From assembly GCA_964585305.1 (NCBI GenBank), contig CAZPDM010000016.1:1-62550 (forward strand): 62,550 nt of DNA, given 5' to 3'. Position numbers and translations under genes: made by a program. Under the pieces are notes generated by a model. It had not been told where the DNA came from. It saw only the letters and a program-made list of their open reading frames with translations, and made no database searches. Each line of letters starts with the position of its first letter. The first letter of the stretch is position 1. This document shows positions 54,201 through 62,550 of the stretch, in pieces. Source of the stretch: CAZPDM01 sp964585305 (GTDB taxonomy: Bacteria; Planctomycetota; Uabimicrobiia; Uabimicrobiales; JABWCH01).

Positions 54201-57200
54201 AGAATTCTTTTTATAAAGTTGACATATTTCTTCCATGATTATATCTAATGACCATCCGTCGCAAATTAAATGGTGCAAGGTAATAAAAAGGAAATGTTTT
54301 TTTTCTGATATTTTAACAATTTGCCAACGTACTAAAGGGCCATTGGTTAAATCAAATGCTGTTTGTTGAATATTTTTAGAAATTTTTGAAAGATGTTTTT
54401 CTTGTTCTATTAGAGAAAGAGAAGAAATATCTATACTAGGTCTTATATAATGTGAAAATTCTGATATAGATAAAATTTGACAAAAAGGTTCTCCTTGATA
54501 ACTAGGAAAAATACTTCTTAATGTGCTATGCTTTTGAATAATCTGTTTCCACGCATTTTCCAAACGTATTAAATCAAGATTTCCATCAAATTCAAAACCT
54601 CCAGAAATATGATAGGCCATAGCAATATCAGTTTGATATAAAAACCATAATTGATATTGGCCCCAAGAAAGAGAAATCTTCTTATTTTTTTTATGAATAT
54701 AGTTATCTTGCTTACTTACCGAAAGAGTTGTTTCGCTAAGATATGAGTCAGACATTTCATTTTTGTTTGTATTTGTTTCATATTGTTCTAAGCTATTTTC
54801 GCACTCTATTCTCTCTATGCAAAAACTTTCAGAAAATTCATATCGATTTTCTAATTTTTTTTGTAGAGAAATTGCAAAATCTTTAAGTTTTGTAGGTTGT
54901 AAAATTTCTCCAAGGTTTATTTCAATTCCAAATGTCTTGTGAATTTGGGCCGCTACTTTCATAGCATTTAAAGAATTACCTCCTAAAGAGAAAAAATCTG
55001 CTGTTCTAGAAATATTTTTTTGATTAAGAACTTTTTCCCAGATATTTGATAGCAATTCTTCTGTGGCATTATGATATGGCTCTAATACATTATTAGGAAA
55101 TTGGTGTTCTTCTAATGGCAATTCTGATAGAGCATTGCGATCTATTTTATTATTAGGTGTTTTGGGTAAATCTATCAATGCTACAAAATAACTAGGAATC
55201 ATATATTGGGGAAGATATTGCATCAAAAATGCTCTTGTTTGATCAATTGTCAAAGTACAATTTTTGCTATATTTGAGATAGGCAACTAAATATATATCTT
55301 GTTGATAAATATGTGTTGGCACAACAACACAAGCTTCTATTATTTCAGGATGTTTTAGTAAACAATTTTCAATTTCGCTAAGTTCTACACGGAACCCATG
55401 TATCTTGATTTGCTGATCTTTTCGGCCAGTAATTTCTAGATAACCACTTGGTAAAATACGTCCATAATCGCCTGTTAAATATAGTCGTTTAGAGCCAACT
55501 TTAAAATTTTTGCTATTTTTTAGAGCATGTTGCTTGAGTTGTTGAAGTGATTGGTAAAAAGGATTAGGGATAAATTTTTTTGCAGTTTCTTCTGGATTAT
55601 TATGATAACCGTTTGCTAAACTATAGCCGCCAATAGCAATTTCACCTATTTGTCCAGGAATTTGTAATCTTAATTCTGAGTCGAGTATATAAATTTCTGT
55701 ATTTGCAATTGCATAGCCAACATTGATATTTTTAGCAAACTCTTCTTTTAATCCTAGATAGAGATTTTCTAAATTTTGCATACTTGACCATATTGTGGTT
55801 TCTGTAGGTCCGTAAAGATTATAGACAGAAGAATCTCCTCTCTGTAATAAATCTTTAGCTAATGGGTATGACATTATTTCCCCACCGCAAAGTATTTTTA
55901 TTTTTCTATTCCAATGATAATTACTTTGAACCAGCATTCGCCAGGTTGTTGGAGTTGCTTGCATAATACTTGCATGAGAGTTGTTCATCAACTCAACTAA
56001 TTTTGCAGGATTTCGAGTTGTATCATAATCACTGATGATAACTTGCGCTCCAAACATTAAAGGCAATAGCAATTCTAGCTCAGCAATATCAAAAGATAAA
56101 GTTGTTATTGCTAAAAATATATCTTTGGAAGATATGCCTAAACGTTTTTGTAAGCCACACAAACTATTGCTAAGTGCTTGATGGGAAATTTCTACTCCTT
56201 TAGGATTTCCTGTGCTGCCGGAGGTATATAGTACATAAGCTAGGTTAGAAGCACAATCGAAAGAATAAGCCTTTGCTGCAGTGGAGCCTAATATGTTATT
56301 CTTATTTAGATTTACCATATTTTTACGTTGTTCATTTAAATGATCAACGTAACTGATTTTAATTTGATTATTTCTTGATGATTCTATACATGGATGTTTT
56401 TCAAATTTTTCGCTTGTAAAAATTAAAGATACTTTAGCATCTTTAATCATGTATTCAAGTCGGTTGCTGGGAAAATTAGGATCAAGAGGTAAATATGCAG
56501 CATTAGCTTGCATAATACCTAGCATGATAACTAGCATTTCCCACCCGCGATCTAAATATATTCCAACAATATTACCAGTACCAATATTTTCTTTTTTCAG
56601 GAACTCTGCTATTTCTATCATAAACGTAGCTACTTGACGATATGTTATTGCGATATGGTTAAATTGTATTGCTATTTTTTGTTCAAATTGGCGGCAACGA
56701 TAAAGAATAATATCATTGACATAAATCCATGTATGAGGGCTTTTTTCGTAATTAACTAACGAACGACTCAATTGGCAGGAAAATTCTCCCGATGTCATTT
56801 TAGGTAATTCATATATTTTTTGATATTGATGATATTGTTTAAGCCAAGTTTCTAGCAAATATTTCCATCTTTCAGATAAAGAATATGTACTTGAAAATAT
56901 ATTGCTTGCCCAGATCCAATTTGATACTATTTTTTTGTTAATTTGAGAAACTGTTAAAGTTATGTCAAAGGGAGTAATTGTTTGAAAAAAAGGAATTGCA
57001 GAAAGTTGCAACCCAGAAATTTCAAAATTTATTTCTCCGCTATTTAAAGCTAATGATTGAAAATATTGTCCGCAATTATTATCTTCTAAAAAACTTTGTT
57101 GAAATATAAACATTACTTGGAAAAGTGGAGGATAGCCGGGTTTTCGTTGGATAGGATTTTTTTCTATTTGCCAAGCTAAAGGGCAATCTTGCTGTTTTAA

Positions 57201-60200
57201 TATTTCTAATATTTTCTGATGCAGTCGATAAGCAAAGTCATTGGGGGATTCATTAAGATCAATATCTTCTGTAATAATTTGAGGACTCATACAATACCCA
57301 ATGGTATTTTGAAATTTTGCTTTTGTTCGTCCTATTGTTGCGCAACCAATGCCAATTCTCTTTTGTTGTATTTGTTGTGCCAATAATATCATCAAACTTG
57401 CTAGCATTACAGAAGCTACAGTAATATGTTTTTGTTGGCAAAATTGTAAGAGCAATTTGCTAGTTTCTTCCGATAGTGTTAATTGTTGTTGCCAACCTTT
57501 GCGGTCATTCCTTTCAAACCGATTTCCAAATATAGAAAAATCTAATATTTCTGGATGAGCAAATTTGGAATAGGAAATTGAGTTATTTTCAAGCTTTTTT
57601 ATATAGTCATTTTGTAGAGTCGCATATTCAAAAAAGTTATTTAATTTTGCTATTTTTTGAGGTTCTTTACTTTTGTTATAAGAATTATAAATATTCCAAA
57701 ATTGTTCAAAAATAATTTCTAAAGAACGATAATCTGATATTAAATGATGAATTACAAACAAAAATATATAGCAGTTTTCTTTTGTTGGAATAAGTATAAG
57801 ACGTAAAAGAGGAGGTTTTGATAAATCAAAAGCTTTAAAAGCATATTTAGGCAAACATTCACTAATATTTCCAGATATGGCTATGATTTTTAAAATATCT
57901 GTATTAGCTACAAATGGTGCTATTTTTTGCCATAATCTTTCTTTTTCTAAGATGAAATAAGATCGCAGAACATCGCAATTTTGAATAAGATATTGCCATG
58001 CTTTTTGGAAGGATGAAATTTTCAAGTCTCCTATGATACGAAAAGCCGATGATATATTATATAGTCCGGTGTCTTTATGATGAGACTGATGTTCGATTTC
58101 TTGAACATACATAGCTCGCTGATTGAAAGTGGCCATAAAAGAAGTTTGTGTTTGGACAAATTTTTGATCTTCTGTTAAATTTTTTTCTTGTTTAAAAATT
58201 TGTGTTTCATCGTCATCTTTTTCTTCCGTATTTTTATTTAGTTTAAAAGTTTGTGTTTCATCATCATCTTTTTCGATCAAATTTTCTTTTTGTATATTTT
58301 TCTTTTGCAGTATTTTTTCTTTTATTTCTAATAAATTCCAGTTTAATAATTCATTTAGTTCTAAAGAAATATTCCATTCTTCCTGCAATTCTTGTTGCAA
58401 TTGCAAACTTGTTATAGAATTTATTCCATAATCCAATAAAGTTTTATTGAGAGAAATTTCTTCTATACATATTCCTAAATATTGGGAAAAAATTTTTTCA
58501 AAAGATTTTTCTAATTCAACTTTTTGAGGAAAAATTTCTTTAGTTATAAGACTATCTGTTTCTTCAATATTTTCAATATTTGGCCAAGTCTTACTTGCAA
58601 GTATTGTCAATTTTTTTTGAAAAAATGCTTCTTTAGTAGCTTGTCTTTGGATTTTTCCGCTAGTTGTTTTAGGAATATTATGTGCTGGAATTAGTATGAT
58701 AGTGCTTACTTGTATCTGGCATTCTTTAGCAATAGTATGGTGCATATTTTCAAGCAGATATTCGATTCCTTTTTTGTCGATTTCTGGTCGTATTTCATAA
58801 ACAATAGCAATTTCTTCTACTTCATTTTCAAAAGAAAATGCTGCGCCACAACCAGGTCTCAATTCAGGATGATTTTCTTCTAAGATTTCCTCTAAGTCTT
58901 GTGGATAAATATTCCGTCCGTGTTGTATGATTAAATCTTTGCATCTTCCTACAATATATAATTCTTTATTATTCCAAAATCCTAAGTCTCCTGTACGTAA
59001 AAAATATCCTTCGTACCCTTGGATTTTTCTAGCAAATGTTTCGGTTGTAGTTTCTTTGCGATTCCAATATCCTTGTGCTACACTAGGACTTTGTATCCAA
59101 ATTTCTCCTACTGTATTTTCGGTTAATATTTCTTTTGCTTCTATTCTAAAATTATTTTCAGGATTTTGTACAATATATATTTTTGTTTGTGGAGCTGGTT
59201 TTCCACAACTTACAATTTTTTTATTTTGCCAGACAATTGAATTATATACATTTTGATTTATTTTTTCTTTTTTATTTTTTTGCTCCTCTGTAGAGCAAAG
59301 TTCATATTTTCCACTGACAATTAAAGATGCTTCTGCTAATCCATAACAAGGAAGAAAGTTATATTTACTAAAACCACATTGTGAAAATTTTTCTGCAAAT
59401 CTATCTAAAGTTTGGCAACGGATAGGCTCAGCTCCATTAAAAGCAATTTTCCATGAAGATAAATCTAATTTAGCAAGTTCTTCTGTGCGAATCTTTCGAA
59501 TGCATAAATCATAACCAAAATTTGGGCCGCCGCTAGTTGTCGCTTGATAAAAGCTAATTGCTTGAAGCCAACGTAAAGGTTTTTGCAAAAAAGCTATGGG
59601 CGACATCAGAATACTAATTCCCCCTACATAAATAGGCTGAAGCATATTTCCAATTAAACCCATATCATGGTATACTGGCAACCAACTTACTATAATTGTA
59701 TTTTCATTATGATTAAATATTTCTTGAATCATTTCTTCATTAGCCAAAATATTTTCGTGGCTCAACATAACGCCTTTAGGTTGGCTTGTTGATCCAGATG
59801 TATATTGTAGCATTGCTAAATTTTGTGGTTGAGGAAATGTTATATCTTCTTCAAGAGAAGAACTTGAAAAAATTTCGTTAATATCTTTCCATACAATTGA
59901 AGAAGGTTGATTTTCTTTGTTTGTAGTACTAAAAATTTTTAACGATAATAACTTAGTAACCCATTTACTAAGTTTTTGTTGAGCAAGAATTGTATGATAA
60001 ATATTTTTAACAAGTTTGCTGCATAATATTGCTGAGGGCTGAGAATCTTGAAGGATAGTAATGAGTCGTTCAAAACCTTTTCGATGGCTATTTAAATCAG
60101 GTGGGTATGCTGGTACCGCAATCATATTAGATAATAGACAACCCCAAAAGGCCTTGATGAATTCCAATCCTGGCTCGAATACTAGAACTATACGAGATTG

Positions 60201-60374
60201 TTGTGGATAGTTTTTTGATAGCCATTTCCCAATGTGCATAGCAGAATCATATAATTCCTTATATGTTAGAGTGCCTTGTTCATATTCTCCATTTTTGAGA
60301 AAAATATATGCAGTTTTATTTGGTATTTTTTGGGAGCGTTGCCATAGAAGATCAACAAATGTATTTTTATACAT
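51213..60374 (-). CDS. Lipopeptide synthetase: FAAL-ACP-C-A(Gly)-PCP-C-A-PCP
   Basis: 3053 residues. Domain order by motifs: fatty-acyl-AMP ligase with 'TSGSTSQPKGVMLSH' (about 195); ACP with Ser in 'DYGINSI' (about 650); C1 with 'HHLISDY' (about 875, His-x-x-x-Asp with Gly replaced by Tyr); A1 with 'YTSGSTGNPKG' (about 1383); PCP1 'GGNSLNA' (about 1796); C2 'HHLICDG' (about 2036); A2 'FTSGSTGNPKG' (about 2543); PCP2 'GGHSLLI' (about 2985). No thioesterase, reductase or epimerase domain. Reading A1 at the ten specificity positions gives D-I-L-Q-L-G-L-I-W-K, the glycine code. A2 reads D-V-R-H-L-A-L-L-V-K, for which I have no match. A KDDDETQ-F linker is duplicated after the ACP. Needs a phosphopantetheinyl transferase, not in window. 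Product: an acyl-Gly-X lipodipeptide. Confidence 0.93.
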   Translation of the reverse strand: MYKNTFVDLLWQRSQKIPNKTAYIFLKNGEYEQGTLTYKELYDSAMHIGKWLSKNYPQQSRIVLVFEPGLEFIKAFWGCLLSNMIAVPAYPPDLNSHRKGFERLITILQDSQPSAILCSKLVKNIYHTILAQQKLSKWVTKLLSLKIFSTTNKENQPSSIVWKDINEIFSSSSLEEDITFPQPQNLAMLQYTSGSTSQPKGVMLSHENILANEEMIQEIFNHNENTIIVSWLPVYHDMGLIGNMLQPIYVGGISILMSPIAFLQKPLRWLQAISFYQATTSGGPNFGYDLCIRKIRTEELAKLDLSSWKIAFNGAEPIRCQTLDRFAEKFSQCGFSKYNFLPCYGLAEASLIVSGKYELCSTEEQKNKKEKINQNVYNSIVWQNKKIVSCGKPAPQTKIYIVQNPENNFRIEAKEILTENTVGEIWIQSPSVAQGYWNRKETTTETFARKIQGYEGYFLRTGDLGFWNNKELYIVGRCKDLIIQHGRNIYPQDLEEILEENHPELRPGCGAAFSFENEVEEIAIVYEIRPEIDKKGIEYLLENMHHTIAKECQIQVSTIILIPAHNIPKTTSGKIQRQATKEAFFQKKLTILASKTWPNIENIEETDSLITKEIFPQKVELEKSFEKIFSQYLGICIEEISLNKTLLDYGINSITSLQLQQELQEEWNISLELNELLNWNLLEIKEKILQKKNIQKENLIEKDDDETQTFKLNKNTEEKDDDETQIFKQEKNLTEDQKFVQTQTSFMATFNQRAMYVQEIEHQSHHKDTGLYNISSAFRIIGDLKISSFQKAWQYLIQNCDVLRSYFILEKERLWQKIAPFVANTDILKIIAISGNISECLPKYAFKAFDLSKPPLLRLILIPTKENCYIFLFVIHHLISDYRSLEIIFEQFWNIYNSYNKSKEPQKIAKLNNFFEYATLQNDYIKKLENNSISYSKFAHPEILDFSIFGNRFERNDRKGWQQQLTLSEETSKLLLQFCQQKHITVASVMLASLMILLAQQIQQKRIGIGCATIGRTKAKFQNTIGYCMSPQIITEDIDLNESPNDFAYRLHQKILEILKQQDCPLAWQIEKNPIQRKPGYPPLFQVMFIFQQSFLEDNNCGQYFQSLALNSGEINFEISGLQLSAIPFFQTITPFDITLTVSQINKKIVSNWIWASNIFSSTYSLSERWKYLLETWLKQYHQYQKIYELPKMTSGEFSCQLSRSLVNYEKSPHTWIYVNDIILYRCRQFEQKIAIQFNHIAITYRQVATFMIEIAEFLKKENIGTGNIVGIYLDRGWEMLVIMLGIMQANAAYLPLDPNFPSNRLEYMIKDAKVSLIFTSEKFEKHPCIESSRNNQIKISYVDHLNEQRKNMVNLNKNNILGSTAAKAYSFDCASNLAYVLYTSGSTGNPKGVEISHQALSNSLCGLQKRLGISSKDIFLAITTLSFDIAELELLLPLMFGAQVIISDYDTTRNPAKLVELMNNSHASIMQATPTTWRMLVQSNYHWNRKIKILCGGEIMSYPLAKDLLQRGDSSVYNLYGPTETTIWSSMQNLENLYLGLKEEFAKNINVGYAIANTEIYILDSELRLQIPGQIGEIAIGGYSLANGYHNNPEETAKKFIPNPFYQSLQQLKQHALKNSKNFKVGSKRLYLTGDYGRILPSGYLEITGRKDQQIKIHGFRVELSEIENCLLKHPEIIEACVVVPTHIYQQDIYLVAYLKYSKNCTLTIDQTRAFLMQYLPQYMIPSYFVALIDLPKTPNNKIDRNALSELPLEEHQFPNNVLEPYHNATEELLSNIWEKVLNQKNISRTADFFSLGGNSLNAMKVAAQIHKTFGIEINLGEILQPTKLKDFAISLQKKLENRYEFSESFCIERIECENSLEQYETNTNKNEMSDSYLSETTLSVSKQDNYIHKKNKKISLSWGQYQLWFLYQTDIAMAYHISGGFEFDGNLDLIRLENAWKQIIQKHSTLRSIFPSYQGEPFCQILSISEFSHYIRPSIDISSLSLIEQEKHLSKISKNIQQTAFDLTNGPLVRWQIVKISEKKHFLFITLHHLICDGWSLDIIMEEICQLYKKNSSDIQIKTSVSIATTTSFGYFDFVKWQNYLCEKQAGKEALTYWKNILSGELPILSLPYDYLPKNKNVLARSISQITFGKREKISLTPNLTSQLKKLSQSQNVTLFMLLLAGWAAVLQKYCGQEDILLATPFANRYHQELQNTIGYFVNTLVLRFNIQTLQNFYELLKQTSEMMKKTYRYGKIPWEWIHQKLDRSHQPNIQVFVNWVNFDEQKFQLPDITTKVLPAAEVIPKFDLNLYIYPYQDHLDLEIIYPPNLFMDTTIQRMLNQYKNFLELATHSPSTPIGNISLLSKQECLQIIANFNENLHHPLKFGTKTEYNLIGETVHDWLENSFCQHSNHVALDWKNQQISYSQLANIRNTIAWKLIDENCSNNSYILKNPRIAILLPNKISFVASMLAIIQTGNIFAPLNPEFPEIRLAKILEKLQPSLLLTDSSLENLAKKIIPASCKIVWINTSEIEQFLEIHSPNLPLNLPHPEPCYLYFTSGSTGNPKGILGKISGLSHFLRWEIETLPFHTDIRVSQITLAHVDVMLRDVLAPLCVGGTICIPDEPNDILDIPKLCKWLTDKKIEVLHCVPSLFSAIIATKPQLPQLSSLRYVLMAGEIINVEDMAYCFQHYERQIQVYNLYGATETNLVKFFHAVQTKDLQRGFIPSGKPMTAVRAIVINEANHICAPGEMGEMYIRTPYLSLGYFDDVELTSQTFILNPFTITPDSKDIIYKTGDIVRLLGDNSYKFLGRKDHQIKIHGLRMETTEIEQIIATFPNIQQVIVILPQKETNLVAFIIAEKPIDTKSLVESLKQQLPMYMIPRHFISVKSFPRLLGGKLDRHQLQQIYQEYCNQQKDAIQEIYNIQNNKKKSSHSSSNSIIDAADNNESNISKNVDLKNENKLLTKLDAANMPSNDIESCLCLIWQEILQCPVGIHDNFFELGGHSLLITRVLALVNEILGIQIPIRLFFNSPTIHGLENAILNTQEFASQRTQILKLATLFVQASEAAEKK

Positions 60375-60418
60375 AAAAGCAAAATCCTTAATATTTTTTT
60401 CAGTGAATGCAAATATTT

Positions 60419-62335
60419 TTAATTTTCTGGTAATGGAGGTAATTTAATATTGGCAGGAGCTAATAATTTAGCACGTATATAACATTCTTTTGAGATATTT
60501 TTAGAATTAGGAATATTCCAATAGTGGTAAACAATTGCTAAATGATAGTAAAAATAATATAAACGAGGATGATGTGGGGCGCGTTCTAAAATAATACTGT
60601 AAGATTCTGCTGCCAATTCCCAAAGATTGATTCGTTCTGCACAATAAGCTAATTTTTCCATGATTTCTAAATAACCAATATCCCATGGATTATATGGGGT
60701 TGCAATTGTTTGAAAATAAGAAGATGCTTTAGAATAATCTTCTTCTATCAAATATCTATCTCCTAACATGAAATTTGCTTCACGATCATGAGGATATAAT
60801 ACTAATATCTTTTCAAGCTCTTGTTTCATTTTTTCGAATTCGTTTTCTTGAGCATAAATATATGCAAGATTTTGATAAATTAAAGCAAGATTTGCTCGAT
60901 TTGGGCTTGATTGTTGAGCATTATCATAATATTTTTTTGCAAGAACAAAATCATTATTTTGAACAGCGCGATTTCCTTGATAAATTAAAGATCTATAACT
61001 ATTAGGAAATTGTTGTAAAGCATAATCCCATAAGCTATCGCTATTCTTCCAAATATAACTATAAGAGAATATTTTAAAAAAATACCCTCCTAATAAAATG
61101 GCTAGTACACAAAAGATTAAAGGTATTGATAAGTTTTTAAATTTGGAATATGTTTGTTTTATCCCTAAACTAAGGACTATCCCTAAACTTAAAGATGCTG
61201 GATATAGCATTCTATCTGCCATGGCTATTTGCAATTGGCTGATATGTAGTACGGGGAAAAGATTGATCCAAAACCAGAAAAAGGCAAAGCTAAGTAAACG
61301 AATATTGAAATTATGATGAATTAGCCCCCATAAAGAAAAAATAAAAATAAAAGGAAATATCCAACAATTTATATGATTTGCCATAGGCAGTAAAGGGTAA
61401 TCTGGGCTAAGAGGATGGGGAAAAATAAGTAGAATAAAATATTTTACTAATATATAACAATGGTTTACATATCTAAGCCAAAAATTATCTGGTGTTACAA
61501 AAGCATCTACATTCGGAACAGAGAGAATTCCTAAGGTTTGATAGCGTAGAAAGATATAAATAGAAATTGCGGTTATCTGTCCCAATCCAAGTCCAAATAA
61601 TATTTTCCAAGGGAAAGTTTTTGAATATATTTCTTGTTTATATAGAAAAAAAATAATAAATAATAAAATTGGTATAATAAGTGAATTTTCTTTAGATAAG
61701 CAACCTAGCAAAGTGAATAAACTTACTAAGACAATTAAAATAGAATTTGTAAGGTAAAATTTTTCTTCTGTTGTTGGATTGTTAACGATTGAAGAAGGAG
61801 TATTTAAAGAGCTGTTTTCTTTATTTTTTTCCTCATAATATTGATGCAAGATTTTTAGCGTAAGACAAATTGCTAATGAAATAAATATGCTAGATAAAAC
61901 TTGGCTGCGATTATAGATACTTAAAATTGCTTCTGAATGGCCAGGAAATAAAGAGAATATAAGCACAGACAATCCTGCATAGCGTACTTCCCAAATTTTA
62001 GATAACCAAAATAATATGAAACAAGCACTGATACAGGCTAAAATAATATTTGTTATATGATAACCAAAAGCTTTATATTCCCAAAGTGTCCAATCTATAT
62101 TAAAAGTAATAAAAGTAATAGGACGATAGTAACTCATATTTCGATAAGTAATAGGATGTTGAAAAATGGATAAACTATCATTTAAGGATCGTGGATAATC
62201 AGCGTTTAAAATGATAGTATCATCTAATGCAAAATCGTTTGTAATAGAAAAAATATATGAAATTATTATAAAAAATGTTATAAGTATTAGCCAAAATCTC
62301 ATACTATTTATGAACTTTAAAAAAAACTCTTTCAT
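60419..62335 (-). CDS. TMTC-like membrane glycosyltransferase-type protein with TPR repeats
   Basis: ATG at 62335 is preferred over TTG 62347: GAGGA lies 6 bases upstream. 638 residues. Around ten membrane helices fill residues 1-420 with conserved loops such as 'DFALDDTIILNADYP' and 'YYRPITFITFNIDWTLW', typical of the DUF1736/TMTC and O-mannosyltransferase-like (GT-C) family. Residues 430-630 are TPR repeats ('ANFMLGDRYLIEEDYSKASSYF'). Bacterial members probably modify secreted proteins or lipids, with TPRs in the periplasm, but the bacterial reaction is untested. It precedes the synthetase gene by 44 bases on the same strand and may be co-transcribed with it. Confidence 0.78.
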   Translation of the reverse strand: MKEFFLKFINSMRFWLILITFFIIISYIFSITNDFALDDTIILNADYPRSLNDSLSIFQHPITYRNMSYYRPITFITFNIDWTLWEYKAFGYHITNIILACISACFILFWLSKIWEVRYAGLSVLIFSLFPGHSEAILSIYNRSQVLSSIFISLAICLTLKILHQYYEEKNKENSSLNTPSSIVNNPTTEEKFYLTNSILIVLVSLFTLLGCLSKENSLIIPILLFIIFFLYKQEIYSKTFPWKILFGLGLGQITAISIYIFLRYQTLGILSVPNVDAFVTPDNFWLRYVNHCYILVKYFILLIFPHPLSPDYPLLPMANHINCWIFPFIFIFSLWGLIHHNFNIRLLSFAFFWFWINLFPVLHISQLQIAMADRMLYPASLSLGIVLSLGIKQTYSKFKNLSIPLIFCVLAILLGGYFFKIFSYSYIWKNSDSLWDYALQQFPNSYRSLIYQGNRAVQNNDFVLAKKYYDNAQQSSPNRANLALIYQNLAYIYAQENEFEKMKQELEKILVLYPHDREANFMLGDRYLIEEDYSKASSYFQTIATPYNPWDIGYLEIMEKLAYCAERINLWELAAESYSIILERAPHHPRLYYFYYHLAIVYHYWNIPNSKNISKECYIRAKLLAPANIKLPPLPEN

Positions 62336-62432
62336 AAAATTCCTCAAGTATTTAAAAAAATATTTTTTTTTTAACTTTTTGTAGTTATTGTAACAAAAAA
62401 TAAAAGAATATCAAATAAAAAAGGGGTGTATT

Positions 62433-62550
62433 ATGTTCGATGATTTTGAATTAACTATCGGATTAGAAGTGCATGTGCAATTAGCAACTCAAACTAAGCT
62501 ATTTTGTGGTTGTTCTACAATTTTTGGAAAACCACCGAATACTCAAGTTT
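62433..62550 (+). CDS. gatB: Asp/Glu-tRNA amidotransferase subunit B, 3' partial
   Basis: Starts at ATG 62433 after AAGGGG. The first 39 residues, including 'ELTIGLEVHVQLATQTKLF' and the cluster 'CGC', match the GatB N-terminus. GatB is the kinase-like subunit that activates Glu-tRNA(Gln) or Asp-tRNA(Asn). The frame runs off the window end. Confidence 0.93.
   Translation, partial: MFDDFELTIGLEVHVQLATQTKLFCGCSTIFGKPPNTQV

Noticed and set aside
1903..62550. Selenoprotein genes with in-frame TGA
   Set aside because: I looked for family members cut short by TGA near selC and in the redox genes and found none; the check by eye is not exhaustive.

Overview
This is an AT-rich stretch (roughly one third G+C by eye) from a draft assembly, with two 100-N scaffold gaps (2121-2220 and 11918-12017). 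The gene content suggests a diderm bacterium of the PVC type, most likely a planctomycete-like lineage. The signs are a GYF-domain Ser/Thr kinase fused to a formylglycine-generating-enzyme (FGE) domain, several FHA proteins, a DUF1559-like prepilin, an exosortase with a PEP-CTERM target, a SurA-like chaperone, and frequent TTG starts with good Shine-Dalgarno sequences. The taxonomic call is an inference. No rRNA, CRISPR array or intact insertion sequence was seen.

Layout. 1-7.1 kb (mostly +): a truncated FAD oxidoreductase, a small Cys-rich lipoprotein, the GYF-kinase-FGE protein, a secreted Kelch protein and an FG-GAP-like lipoprotein. 7.2-15.6 kb (-): an FHA + anti-sigma-type ATPase fusion, a carboxypeptidase-regulatory-like anchored protein, rplM-rpsI, a long disordered protein with 14-residue tandem repeats, an ExeA-like AAA ATPase, a CoA transferase, and a selenocysteine tRNA. 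15.8-32.8 kb (+): a long co-oriented run with a thioredoxin-like membrane protein, MBL hydrolase, NfeD-like protein, tRNA nucleotidyltransferase, Zn-ribbon/TPR protein, pseudokinase-FHA protein, phosphatidylserine decarboxylase, parvulin chaperone, xseA, a beta-helix/channel-like protein, a prepilin and a PAS hybrid kinase. 32.9-41.7 kb: secreted FGE-domain protein, exosortase-EpsI fusion facing its likely LamG PEP-CTERM substrate, then a GspE-N-like protein, a pseudo-receiver and a roadblock protein. 41.9-51.2 kb: YacP-like nuclease, thioredoxin, transglutaminase, acyltransferase, a repeat-motif membrane protein, GHL10-like hydrolase, a 200-bp palindromic element, lgt and a radical SAM enzyme. 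51.2-62.3 kb (-): a 3053-residue lipopeptide synthetase (FAAL-ACP-C-A-PCP-C-A-PCP) and a TMTC-like TPR membrane protein; the start of gatB closes the window.

How the parts may work together. The kinase, pseudokinase-FHA, FHA-ATPase, hybrid histidine kinase, pseudo-receiver and roadblock proteins form a dense signalling repertoire. A membrane protein at 45-47.6 kb carries three copies of a Thr-centred motif that could be a phospho-Thr docking site for FHA domains; this is inference. Envelope functions are prominent: exosortase sorting, lipoprotein maturation (Lgt), outer-membrane chaperoning, phospholipid synthesis and secreted beta-propeller proteins. The best candidates for a new system are the FAAL-primed two-module synthetase, whose first A domain reads as glycine-specific, and the beta-helix protein with a channel-like two-helix end and a non-canonical filter.
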